From assembly GCF_900188405.1 (NCBI RefSeq), contig NZ_FZOF01000011.1:124001-188000 (forward strand): a DNA stretch of 64,000 bases. The letters run 5' to 3'. This stretch comes from Actinacidiphila glaucinigra. GTDB taxonomy: Bacteria > Actinomycetota > Actinomycetes > Streptomycetales > Streptomycetaceae. Made by a program: the position numbers and the translations under genes. Shown piece by piece: positions 8,648 through 18,100 of this stretch (position 1 is the stretch's first letter; each line of letters opens with the position of its first letter). The notes beneath the pieces are model-generated. The model was not told the origin of the DNA, did not search any database, and saw only the letters and a program-made list of their open reading frames with translations.

Positions 8648-9394
8648 TCAGAAGGGTGGGTCTTCGCAGTAGCCACCGGTCCACGAGTGGCGTTCCGCCA
8701 TGCGGCGGGCGCGAAGTCCTCGGGCTTCGGCCTCGTCCGCGTTATCCAGGCTCCCGGTGTCGTGACCCCATGCCTTCATGGCGTCGAGGACACGGTATCG
8801 ACGGCGGCGGTGCGTGCTGGTGGCCAGCAGACGGCGGGCGTGGTCGACCAGTTCGGTGCGGTACAGGGTGAGAACGGGGTGCTCTGCGAGGGGAATCGCA
8901 GCGACGAGGGCCGCGTCGCGTACGTCGGCGTCGTCGTGGCCGAGAAGGGGATGGACGCCGGAGAAGACAGCCGGGCGCACGTCTCGGAACTCGCGCATCT
9001 GCCTGCAGCACTCGTCGCGACACCCCTCGTCGCAACAGCGCTCGGCGATGGCGACGCACGCGTCGTCGGCGTCGTAAGCCGTGTCGCTGAGCCACTCGAG
9101 GAGTACCACCAGGGTCGGACGGTGCGCTGCCATGCCGGCTACAGGGTGGCCGAGGACGGCGGCGACGTAGAGCGCCACCGGCACGGTGGCTTCGTAGATG
9201 GTGTTCTGGTGGGTCACTGCCCCGAGCGCCATGCGAGTGGCAGCCGACCTCGCAACCGGGTCGGAGCTGAGGAGTCCCTTCAGCGCGGCCGGGAGGGATT
9301 CACCCGTTCCGCGTACCGTGGCGAGCGACGCCCAATCCGCACCGTCCAGGAGCGCTTGGTGATGAGGCAGCTCGTGAAGGCGTGGATTGGTCAC
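8648..9394 (-). CDS. HEAT-repeat-like helical protein
   Basis: The protein has 248 aa and looks all-helical. It has regularly spaced helical pairs such as DPVARSAATRMALGAV, DADVRDAALVAAIPLAEHPV and HARRLLATSTHRRRRYRVL, which resemble HEAT/armadillo repeats. A cysteine-rich loop (CCDEGCRDECC) sits in the middle. There is no signal peptide. Proteins of this kind are common in polyimmunity islands, where they act as binding scaffolds; that role is inferred from the neighbourhood. It lies 101 bp from the upstream end of the 7962-8546 gene and on the same strand. Confidence 0.75.
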   Translation of the reverse strand: MTNPRLHELPHHQALLDGADWASLATVRGTGESLPAALKGLLSSDPVARSAATRMALGAVTHQNTIYEATVPVALYVAAVLGHPVAGMAAHRPTLVVLLEWLSDTAYDADDACVAIAERCCDEGCRDECCRQMREFRDVRPAVFSGVHPLLGHDDADVRDAALVAAIPLAEHPVLTLYRTELVDHARRLLATSTHRRRRYRVLDAMKAWGHDTGSLDNADEAEARGLRARRMAERHSWTGGYCEDPPF

Positions 9395-9684
9395 GGCCGG
9401 AGGCTACAGCCTCTACGACGGCGCCTCGATCGCGGTCGGTGTCGGCCGGGAGGGAGCGCACTCCGAAGGGCGTCCCTGCGGCGCGCTCGCACCTGACTCG
9501 CCATATCCGCCGTGCGCCCTGGCCCCGGGTCGACGGGTGGGCGTCGACGAACGGCCACACTTCCCGCAGCACGGACCACACCCCGCACTCAAAGCCGAGT
9601 GGAGGAAAACCTCCGCTTTACTCTCGGCCCACCATACCTTTCGGGCGACGCCAGGTCCTCTCCGGCAGGGTGTACCGCCTTGAT
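9395..9684. other. Non-coding stretch
   Basis: These 290 bases separate two leftward genes. Short open frames exist on both strands, but none has both a ribosome site and consistent G/C third positions. It probably contains the promoter of the 8648-9394 gene. No repeat or RNA gene was seen. Confidence 0.4.
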
Positions 9685-10143
9685 TCAGTCGTGCCAGCAG
9701 TAGAGGCCGAGGGCGCCGCGGGAGGCGTCGGCCGCCGCCGCGAGCTCGGCGATCCCCTTCAGAACCGTCGGAAGGTCGTCGTCGGTCATGTCGTCACCGT
9801 CTTCTAGCCTGAGCCTCGCGGTCCAGCGGGCGGCAAGTCCTTCCAGCAAGGCGGGAGTCGCGTTGGCGAGCGCGCTGGTGAGCCGCGCAGAGAGCACGAA
9901 CACCCCGACCCCGTCGTTCAGAATCGGGGCGACGTAGCGGGGCCAGTCCCTCTTGTTCAGCTCGTGCTGCGGTGGGAGACGGGTGGACGGTGCGTCCATG
10001 TACATCTCCCATTCGACGACGGCATCGTCCGCGGTGACGTCATGACACACCACCGATGTCAGCGCCGGCCCGGGGCCCTTGAGCCGGGTTCTGGCGGCGG
10101 TCTCGTCGTCGGGAGCGAGGAAGAAAACGATGTCTGCGGCCAC
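9685..10143 (-). CDS. Hypothetical soluble protein, 152 aa
   Basis: GTG 10143 starts the sequence VAADIVFFLAPDDETAA; an extension to 10227 is open but Arg/Gly-rich and not family-like. The chain is acidic and soluble. The core VVEWEMYMDAPST is followed by WPRYVAPILNDGVGVFVLSA and the tail GALGLYCWHD. It resembles other small single-copy Streptomyces proteins in immunity-type islands. I cannot name the family. The start is uncertain because no good ribosome site precedes it. Confidence 0.65.
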   Translation of the reverse strand: MAADIVFFLAPDDETAARTRLKGPGPALTSVVCHDVTADDAVVEWEMYMDAPSTRLPPQHELNKRDWPRYVAPILNDGVGVFVLSARLTSALANATPALLEGLAARWTARLRLEDGDDMTDDDLPTVLKGIAELAAAADASRGALGLYCWHD

Positions 10144-10337
10144 CTCGGCATGATGGCAGGTGACGGGCTGACGCGCGTCGCCGCCGCGGCGTCGTGCGTC
10201 ACGGCCCCCGGGTGGTGAGCGGTGCACTCGACGCGGCGGGCGGGGATCCGGAGGCCGGATGCCGGCGCAGCGATGATTTAGCCGGCGCCCGCCGGTCTAC
10301 CTACCGACCGAGCCGACCGACTCATCGGGAGTAGACC

Positions 10338-10982
10338 GTGGGCCTCATCCACATCGAACTGTTCGCGACCCTCGACCTCGTCGGGCAGGCGCCCGGCGGC
10401 CCCGACGAGGACCCGGCGGGCTTCCCGTTCGGCGGCTGGCAGGCACCCCTGCTGGACGAGGTCTCCGGGGCGCAGGTCGGTGCCGCGTACGAGGGCACGG
10501 ACGCCCTCCTGCTCGGCCGGCGGACGTACGACATCTTCGCCGCCTACTGGCCGCACCAGAAGGGCGGCGAGGACGGCGAGATCGCCAAGCTCTTCAACAG
10601 CGTCCCGAAGTACGTGGCCTCCCGCGGCAAGCCCGACCTCTCGTGGGCCGGGTCCACGCAGCTCGGCCCGGATCTCGCCGGCGCGGTGCGCGAGATCCGG
10701 GACCGGCACGAGCGCGTGAAGGTCGTCGGCAGCCTGGACCTGGTCCAGACACTCCTGCGCGAGAAGCTCTTCGACCGTCTCGACCTCTGGGTGCACCCGA
10801 TCGTGCTCGGCGTCGGCAAGAAGGTGTTCGACGGCGGCGCGGTGCCCACGAACGTCACCCTCCTCGAACCGCCGGCGGCCAGCCCGACGGGCACCGTGTA
10901 CCTGCGCTACGGACTCGCCGACGGCACGCCCGGGACCGGCGACATGAGCGCACCCGATCGCGGCGTCGGGCGCGACGACTGA
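10338..10982 (+). CDS. Dihydrofolate reductase family protein (RibD C-terminal-like)
   Basis: The protein has 214 aa. GTG 10338 has GGGAG 9 nt upstream. It begins GLIHIELFATLDLVGQAPGG and carries ALLLGRRTYDIFAAYWP (the NADPH-binding 'L.GR.TY' element), KVVGSLDLVQTLL, LDLWVHPIVLGVGKKVF and a C-terminal YLRYGL. These are the marks of the RibD_C/DHFR-like family common in actinobacteria. These proteins are NADPH-dependent reductases of mostly unknown substrate and do not substitute for FolA. The last 25 residues (after GLADG) are low-complexity. It stands alone, with no operon partner. Confidence 0.88.
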   Translation: MGLIHIELFATLDLVGQAPGGPDEDPAGFPFGGWQAPLLDEVSGAQVGAAYEGTDALLLGRRTYDIFAAYWPHQKGGEDGEIAKLFNSVPKYVASRGKPDLSWAGSTQLGPDLAGAVREIRDRHERVKVVGSLDLVQTLLREKLFDRLDLWVHPIVLGVGKKVFDGGAVPTNVTLLEPPAASPTGTVYLRYGLADGTPGTGDMSAPDRGVGRDD

Positions 10983-11204
10983 GCGCCGCCTTCCATCGGG
11001 AGGATCCTTGTCTCCGGCGAGCAGGCGGGACCCGAGGCGTCGTCGGCGTGCACCACGTCCGGCCTGTGGCCAGGAAGCACGTCGGGGCCCATACCCGGTG
11101 CACGAGCCGTGCGCCCGCGGCCGGGTCGGCAAGACCTGGCTCCCCTCCCCCGACAGCATCGCAAGGTGCCCCTCGTGATGGGCACCCACGCCCGCACCGG
11201 GTGC

Positions 11205-11263
11205 GATGTCAAGGAAACTTGACATCCGGGGAGCGGCTTGTAGCGTGTCAAGTGAACTTGACA
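11205..11263. promoter_or_regulatory. Promoter with two perfect inverted-repeat operators
   Basis: Two near-identical palindromes lie 39 bp apart centre to centre: GATGTCAAG-GAAA-CTTGACATC (11205-11226) and TGTCAAG-TGAA-CTTGACA (11246-11263). A TTGACA (11219-11224) inside the first and TAGCGT (11241-11246), 16 bp on, form a plausible sigma-70-type promoter. The operators thus cover the -35 and the region after the -10. The XRE repressor encoded two genes downstream is the obvious ligand. GGAGGAAGGA at 11271-11280 is the ribosome site of the next gene. Confidence 0.75.
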
Positions 11264-11285
11264 TCGCTCCGGAGGAAGGACACCC

Positions 11286-11684
11286 GTGCAGGCACACAGC
11301 GAGATCAAGGCGACCGCTCGGCTCGCACTCTGGACAATCGCCTGGGCCGCGACCCTCGCCCTGGCCAAGTTCGGTCCCCGGCACCTGTGGGATCCGCCGC
11401 AGGAGGTGGCGAGCTGGGCCGCCGTCGCCGTCAACCTCGTCGTCGGCATCGGCTGGATCGTCGCCTTCACGCGCTTCCTCCGCGCGGTCGATGAGCTGCA
11501 GCGGAAGATCATGCAGGATGCGCTGGCGATCACCCTCGGCGTGGGGTGGGTTATCGGATTCGCCTACGTGGTCGCGGACGCGGCCTATCTCGCCACCCGC
11601 GATGTCGACATCGCCGTCCTCCCCGTGCTCATGGGAGTCGTCTTCGTGATGGCCTTCGCCTTCGGCAAGCTCCGGTACCGATGA
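11286..11684 (+). CDS. Four-helix membrane protein paired with XRE regulator
   Basis: The protein has 132 aa. GTG 11286 is 5 nt after a strong GGAGGAAGGA. Four hydrophobic helices occur at about residues 10-28, 42-62, 78-98 and 106-126, with no signal peptide. Its stop overlaps the start of the XRE gene (ATGA), so the two are translated together. Such 'membrane protein plus 60-70-aa XRE' pairs are widespread in bacteria; they resemble transporter-like or stress-sensing pairs and not classical toxin-antitoxin units. The function is unknown. Confidence 0.82.
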   Translation: MQAHSEIKATARLALWTIAWAATLALAKFGPRHLWDPPQEVASWAAVAVNLVVGIGWIVAFTRFLRAVDELQRKIMQDALAITLGVGWVIGFAYVVADAAYLATRDVDIAVLPVLMGVVFVMAFAFGKLRYR

Positions 11685-11875
11685 AGAACCGCATCACCGA
11701 CCTCCGCGGCGAACACGGTTGGACGCAGGCCGAACTGGCCCGGCGTGCCGGTGTGTCCAGGCAGACGATCAACGCCATCGAAACGGGGAAGTTCGACCCG
11801 AGCCTCCCCCTCGCCTTCCGCCTTGCCAGGCTCTTCGACCAGAGGATCGAGGAGCTCTTCCTCGACGATCAATGA
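11681..11875 (+). CDS. Small XRE-family HTH transcriptional regulator
   Basis: The protein has 64 aa and is almost entirely one Cro/C1-type helix-turn-helix: WTQAELARRAGVSRQTINAIE with recognition helix SRQTINAIETGKFDPSL, then LAFRLARLFDQRIEELF. It overlaps the membrane-protein gene by 4 nt (ATGA). Proteins of this YozG/YgzD-like size usually repress their own promoter. The two palindromes at 11205-11263 are the likely binding sites (inference). Confidence 0.88.
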   Translation: MKNRITDLRGEHGWTQAELARRAGVSRQTINAIETGKFDPSLPLAFRLARLFDQRIEELFLDDQ

Positions 11876-12003
11876 AGCGCTCCCGATGGCGTGTAGCCGC
11901 ATCATGTGAAGTCGCCGAGGCAGGCCCGATCCCTCGGGAACTGACCCGGCGCGGAAGGCCACACCTGAGGGCCGCCGACCGGTCGGGCACGCGCCGGGAT
12001 GGC

Positions 12004-12050
12004 GACGGCCCCTGCGGGTGAACGGCAGTCGTTCACCCGCAGGGGCCGTC
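12004..12050. terminator. Perfect 20-bp stem, bidirectional terminator
   Basis: The arm at 12004-12023 is perfectly complementary to 12031-12050, with loop GGCAGTC. It lies between the XRE gene and the 3' end of the GH92 gene, so it can end transcription from both sides. The 20-bp perfect arms make it one of the longest stems in the window. Confidence 0.85.
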
Positions 12051-12132
12051 TTCGGTGCGGCACTTCTCGAGGATCAGCCGGACCCTGCCGCGGCCTCACG
12101 GGACGCGGCAGGACCGGCGGTCACGTGGCGCC

Positions 12133-15100
12133 CTACGACATGGGGATCCACATGGGGTTCGCCCACTCCGTCGACGGCGCCCAGAATCCGGCACCACCCG
12201 CGGAGCCGGTTCCGTTGCTTCCGCGGCTGAGCAGGTCGGCGACCGCGGCAGTGCGGTCACCGCCGTTGCCGCCGGCCGCGACCGGACGGTCGTCGTGGTC
12301 CGTGGGCTGGAACCCGACCGTGTAGGTCCGGGTGACCGAACCGTTGGCCGAGGTCACCTTGATGGTGCGGGTGGTGAACCGGTGCCCGGTCGACGACAGG
12401 ACCGAGCTGCCGTCGGTGACCTTCACCCGCGCGCCCGACTGTGCCGGTACGGCGGAGAGGGCCGGGATCTTCCTGTTCTTCGGCCAGTCGACGACGTACG
12501 TGGACACGGCCGGGTCGAACCCGTCGATCGCGACGCCTCCCACCGTGATCGCCTTGGCGTCGGCCACGGCGGCCTTGGTGGCGTCGGTGTGGTTCGTCAC
12601 CTTGACCGAGCCGTCGGCGCCCACGACCACCTTGGCCGCCATCGCGGCCGCCAGGTTGATCCGCTCCCAGCTCGCTCCGCCGTCCGCGGTGAGGTCCAGC
12701 GGGGAGCCGGAGTCCGTCGCGGTCTGCTCGAGGATCTGGGTGCGCTGCTCGGTGGTCAGGTCCGGGAAGGCCGTGGTCAGCAGGGCCGCCGCGTCGGACG
12801 GCGCCTTGAGGGCCTGCCCGGACTTCCCCACCTGGGAGAACCCGTAGTCCAGGCGCTGCGTGTACAGGTCGACGTGCTGCGCCGTGTTCAGGCCGGCGTA
12901 GGAGTCGCCCCCGCAGGCCTCGAGCGTGTCGCCGTAGCCCTCCTTCTCGCACTGCGCGAGCAGCACGTTCTCCATCTCGGTGTGGGCCTGCGTCAGCAGC
13001 TTCGCGAAGTCGGGGTCGGCCCAGCGGTGCGCGACGGTGGCCTGTGCGGCGATGCGGCCGCCCATGACGTCCAGCGGGTAGTGGAACCCGAGGACGATGC
13101 GGTTGTCCCCGTACTCCGAGGTGCGGGCGAGGATCGACGGTGCCAGCTCCGGGAGGAGCGTGGCGAGGATGGTGCCCGCTTCGTAGCCGCCGTAGGTGTG
13201 GCCGCTCGGGTACGAGCCGCTGGTGGTGAGGCTGCCGTAGGAACCGTCCTGCGACTCGTAGATCTGACCGCCGTCGCCGACGAACCCGAGGCGCACGTAC
13301 GGGCGCTGGTAGCCGTAGTGGTCCTTCGCCGCTCCGCCCTTGTCGAGGCCCTGCGTGACGCGGGAGAACAGCGCGCCGGTCTTCGGCAGCCGCCCGCCGT
13401 TCAGCGCGTCCAGGTAGATCTTGCCGAGCCGGGAGCCCAGGCCGTCGGCCATCGTGACGGTGGAGCTGTTCGTGGCGTCGACCTCGGCCCGGTCCACCTC
13501 CTTCTGCGTCGCCGCGTTGTTGATGCGCACGGCGATCCGGTCGTTCTCGGCGGTGAGCAGGGTGCCGGAGGGCACCTTGGTGTTGGCGGCGAGGATGCCG
13601 GAGTCGAGGTCCTCGAATCCGTTGAGCAGGCCGTAGAAGTAGTCGGTCCCGTCGCCGGTGCCCGGCCACTTGTCCGACGCGTAGGTGGCGTTGAGCGTGT
13701 CGTCCGGGAAGGGGGACGGCTCGTACGCCGGGTCGGAGGCCTCCGCCGCGGCGGTCGCCGAGGTGGTCACCGGGACGGTCGCGGTGGAGTCGTCCGAGGT
13801 GCCGGCCAGGGTGACCGCGGTGACGGTGGCCGCGTGGGCCTTCGCCTTGCCCGTGGTCGTGAGCAGCGCCGTGCCCGCGGTGGCGGGAACGTGCGCGGTC
13901 GTTCCGTCGTCGAGGGCCACGGTGTAGCCGACGATCGGGAATCCGCCGTCGCCGGCCGCCAGCCAGGTCACGCGGACCTGCTTGCCGTCGGTGATCACGC
14001 CCGTGACGGCCGGCTTCTGCGGCTTGCCGCCGCCGGTGACCACGGGTGCCGTGGCGGCACTCTGCTGCGAGGTGCCGACGGAGTTCACCGCCTGGACGCG
14101 TGCGGTGTACGACCTGCCGGACCGCAGCCAGGTGAAGGTCGCGTTCCGGCTGTCCGCATCGTCGATCTTGATCTGGTGGCCGTCGCTGAGGGTGATCTTG
14201 TAGCCGGTGACCGGTGAGCCGCCGGTGTCCTTGGGTGCGGACCAGGCGACGGTCACGCTCGTGCCGGACGAGGTCGCCGACACCGCGTCGGGCGCGGCCG
14301 GCACCGTCTTGGGCTTCGTGGTGAGCGCGGCCATGGCGTGGCGGAGGGCGTCGTAGCGGGCGGTGAGGGCCGCGTCCGTGGCCGCGTCGTCCGCGACCGC
14401 GGTCTTCGCCGCGGCGAGTGCCGCGGTGAACGCCTTCCACGACGCGTCCGTGTAGCGGTCGTTGTCGAGGGCCGAGGCGGTCGCGACCAGGTCCTCCAGC
14501 TTCAGCCGCGGGAGCGGGACCAGCTGGCCCGCGGCCAGGGTGAGGCTGCGCGTCTGCGTGTCGACTTCGAGCTGGGTCGCGTCGTCGGCGGCGACGAGGG
14601 TGCGTGCGGCCGCGAGTTCACGTCCGTACACACCGAAGTCGATCGCGTCGTAGCGCTTCGCGTCGGCGGAGAGCCCCTCGTACTGCTCGATCGCCTTCCG
14701 CAGGGCGGACTTGTCCGTGACGGCGGGCGTCTCGACGTGGTTGAAGGTGATCCGGCCCAGGTTCGCGACGTACGGGTGCGAGGAGTCCGGGGTGGTCGTC
14801 AGCCGCAGGTAGACGGTGTGCTTGCCGGTGATCGCCTTGGGCAGCGTCAGGCTCGTCGCCCCGCCGGACGACCACGCGGAGCCCGTGACGGGCAGCGGCA
14901 CGGTCGCGTACGGCGTGCCGGGGTTGGCCGTGTCGAAGGAGTCCAGGTAGAGCTGGACGGCGGAGCCGGTGCCGCAGCGGGCGGAGTTGTTGACGTAGGT
15001 GATCGTGACGGTGCTCTTCGGGGAACCGCCGAAGTCGATGTCCCCGTAGTTGACCCAGGCGCCGTTGTAGGTGCCGCCGAGGTCGGTGGTGGAACCGGAG

Positions 15101-18100
15101 CCGGTCCAGCCGACGGGCTCGCTCTTGAGGCCGCCGCCGCTGTTGGAGCGCCACGCGGTGGCGTCGAAGCCCACGGGGGCGTCGGCCGTCTGCGTCAGGG
15201 CCAGCGAGTAGACGTTGCCCACGTAGGGCTGCGAGGCGGTCTGCGTGCTGGAGACGAACGCCGCGTACACGTCCTGGACGCCGGTGAAGACGCTCGGGTC
15301 GAGGTGCACGCTCGTGGTGGCGATGGTTCCCCAGCCCGAACCGCTGTAGTCGAGGGGTATGTCGACGCTCTTGGCGCCGTCCTTCGAGCCGAGGTGCAGC
15401 TCGATGTGCGAGTCCGACGCGGCCCGCGACTGGGGCTTGTCGTAGCGGACGGTGACGGTGTCGGCGCCGTTACGGAGGTCCGTGTCCTTCCACTGCGCCC
15501 ACGCACCGTTCGTCACGTTCTCGAAGATGCCGTTGCCGAGGTTGAGCGGCAGCGAACCGTTGCCGGTCGTGGTGCTGTTCACCGCGGTCAGCGTGGCGAG
15601 CGTGGTCGTGGGGGACGTCGAGACCTCGTACGGCGAGAACTGGTACCAGTCGAAGTTCGACACCCACTGCTGGCCCGACGGGGCGTGGAACACGAACGTC
15701 GCGCTCTTCGCGCCCAGCAGGGCGTCCGGGTCGGTGACGGCCGCCTGCACCGTGTTCCAGTACTGCCAGCCGCCGGTCCCGGGAAGCGAGACGCTGGCGA
15801 CGACGGGCCCGTCGGCCGCGCCGGCGTGGATGTCGACGCTGCTGGGCTTGGCATTCGTCGGCTGCGAGTTGGCGTAGCGGACCGAGACGGTCCGCGGGGC
15901 GACCCCGCCGAAGTCCAGCTTGGTGAACCGCTCCCACGATCCCTCGGTGACACCACCGAGGTTGCCGTCCGAGTTGTTCCGCTCGCTGATGAGGCTGGGG
16001 CCCTCCTTCTGGTCGGGGTCCTCGGCCTGCAGGACGGCGTAGCCGCCCTCGTCGATGGTCAGCCCGTCGATCGCGGTCTGCAGCGCGTCCTGCGCCGCCA
16101 TGATCGTGCCCGTCGCGGAGCCGGTGTCCGCGACTACGGTCCGCGCCCGCTCGAGGGCCGACCGGAACAGGTTCCAGGAGCCGTCGGAGTAGTTGGCGCT
16201 GCGCACCACGGACGCCTGGTCGACGAGTGCGCCGAGGGCCTTGCGGTGCACGGCGGCTGCGGAGATCAGAAGCGGGTCGGTCGGGGATATCCCGGTGCCG
16301 CTCACCGTCGAGGCCCGTACGCCGTGGGCGAAGGCCGCGTCGCGGAAGGTGATGCCGAAGCGTGCGTCGACGTCGGTGGTGCCGGTGAGGGACAGCGTCG
16401 CCGTCCGCTTGTCGCTGACGCGCAGGTCCGCCGTGACACCCTTCGGCAGGCCGGTCACGCTCGCCGCCCCGGTCTTGGTGAGGCTGGTTCCCTTGTGCGC
16501 GGCGAAGGTCGCCGGGCCGGACAGGGTGAGCTCCACGCTGTCGTGGAGGGTGCCGTCCTCGTCGGTGTCGACGGTGCCCGGGCGGGCCGAGACGACGGTG
16601 TCGCCCTTGTCCGTACCCGTGTCGCCGTCACCCGTGTCGCCGGAGTCGGTGTTCAGCGAGTACGCGGGCTCGGTGTGGGCGCCCCACTGGGAGGGCTTGG
16701 AGCCCATGGTGAAGTCCAGGGTTCCGCCGGCGATGATCTGCGAGTAGTCGAGCCACGTGTTGTCGAACCGCTTCCCGTTGAGGGTCGCGCTCTGCACGTA
16801 GTAGTTGCTCGGGGACACGCCGTCGGCCTTCACCGTGAACCGGCTGCCGTTGGCGTAGCTGATCGTCGTGGAGTCGAAGAACGGGCTGCCGATCTGGAAC
16901 TGGCTCGAGCCGGCGGTCACCGGGAACAGGCCGAGCGCCGCGCCGACGAACATGGTCGACATGGTGCCGGCGTCGTTGTCCATGGTCGGCAGGAAGCCGT
17001 TCGGGGACAGCTTGTAGACCTGGGTCTTGATCGGCGGGGTGAACTGGCCACCGGAGCTGGGGGCCTCGTTCGTGGAACCCGTCGCGATGTAGCGGTTCCA
17101 GGTCGTGCCGGTGTAGATGGCACGCACCCACTTCTGCGTCAGGCTCGGCTCACCGACGTAGTTGAAGAGGTAGGGGGCCTGCAGGTCGATCTCGTTCGCG
17201 TTGGAGTGCAGCATGGTCGAGCCGTCGTCGACGGTCGAGTCCTCGCCGAACATGTGCTTGACCGCGGCCTTGCCGGCCTTGTCGCCGCCCATGGCCTCGA
17301 TGAGGCCGCCCATGTTGTACGCGTCGTACCAGTGGTACTGCCAGAGCGTGCCCTGGTAGAGACCGGCCGCCTCGAACTTCTCGTAGTCGGCGCTCTGCCA
17401 GTCGCCGTTCCCGGCGCGCGGGGTGAGCAGACCGACCTTCGTGCCGTCGGCCGCGGTCCAGGCGCCGGACTTCACGAGGTTGTCGATCGCCATCGTCGAC
17501 TGCGTACGCAGCTTCTCGGCGTCGTCCTTCTTGCCGAGCGCGTCGGCGATGACGGACAGCGCCCACTGGTCGTAGCCGCGCTGCACGGTCGTACCGGGGT
17601 CACCCGTGATGTAGCCCTGCCGCAGCTGCGCACCCGTGTAGTAGCCGGAGTACGACAGCAGCGCCGGGTACGCCTCGTCGAGCCGGTCGAAGTTCTTGAA
17701 GCCCTTCGACAGCGCGTCGGCGACCAGCACGGCCGAGCGCTCCCAGCGCACGGTCGGAACCGAGTGGGTCAGGCTCCCGAGGCTCTTGCCGGAGGTCCGC
17801 GCGTCGGCGAAGAGCACGATCAGCGACTGGATCATGTCCCGGTAGGTGGCCGGGTCGATGTAGGCCTCGACGGAGTACTTGCGGAAGTCGTCCCAGGTGG
17901 ACCATCCGTCGTAGTACGTGAAGCCGTTCGCCTTGTGCACCGCTCCGTCCGCGCCGCGGTACGTGCCGCTGGTGCTGGTGGCGTTCACCGGCAGCGCGTA
18001 CATGCGGTACAGGTGCGTGTAGAACTCCTTGGTGAGCGTCGACCCGGGGTCGGACTTCGCCGAGGCGCGCACGTCGACGGCGCCGAGCGCGCTGTTCCAC

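Noticed and set aside
11286-11875. Membrane protein plus XRE pair as a toxin-antitoxin module
   Set aside because: Four-helix protein of 132 aa with a small XRE regulator resembles common regulator/membrane-protein pairs; nothing indicates toxicity.
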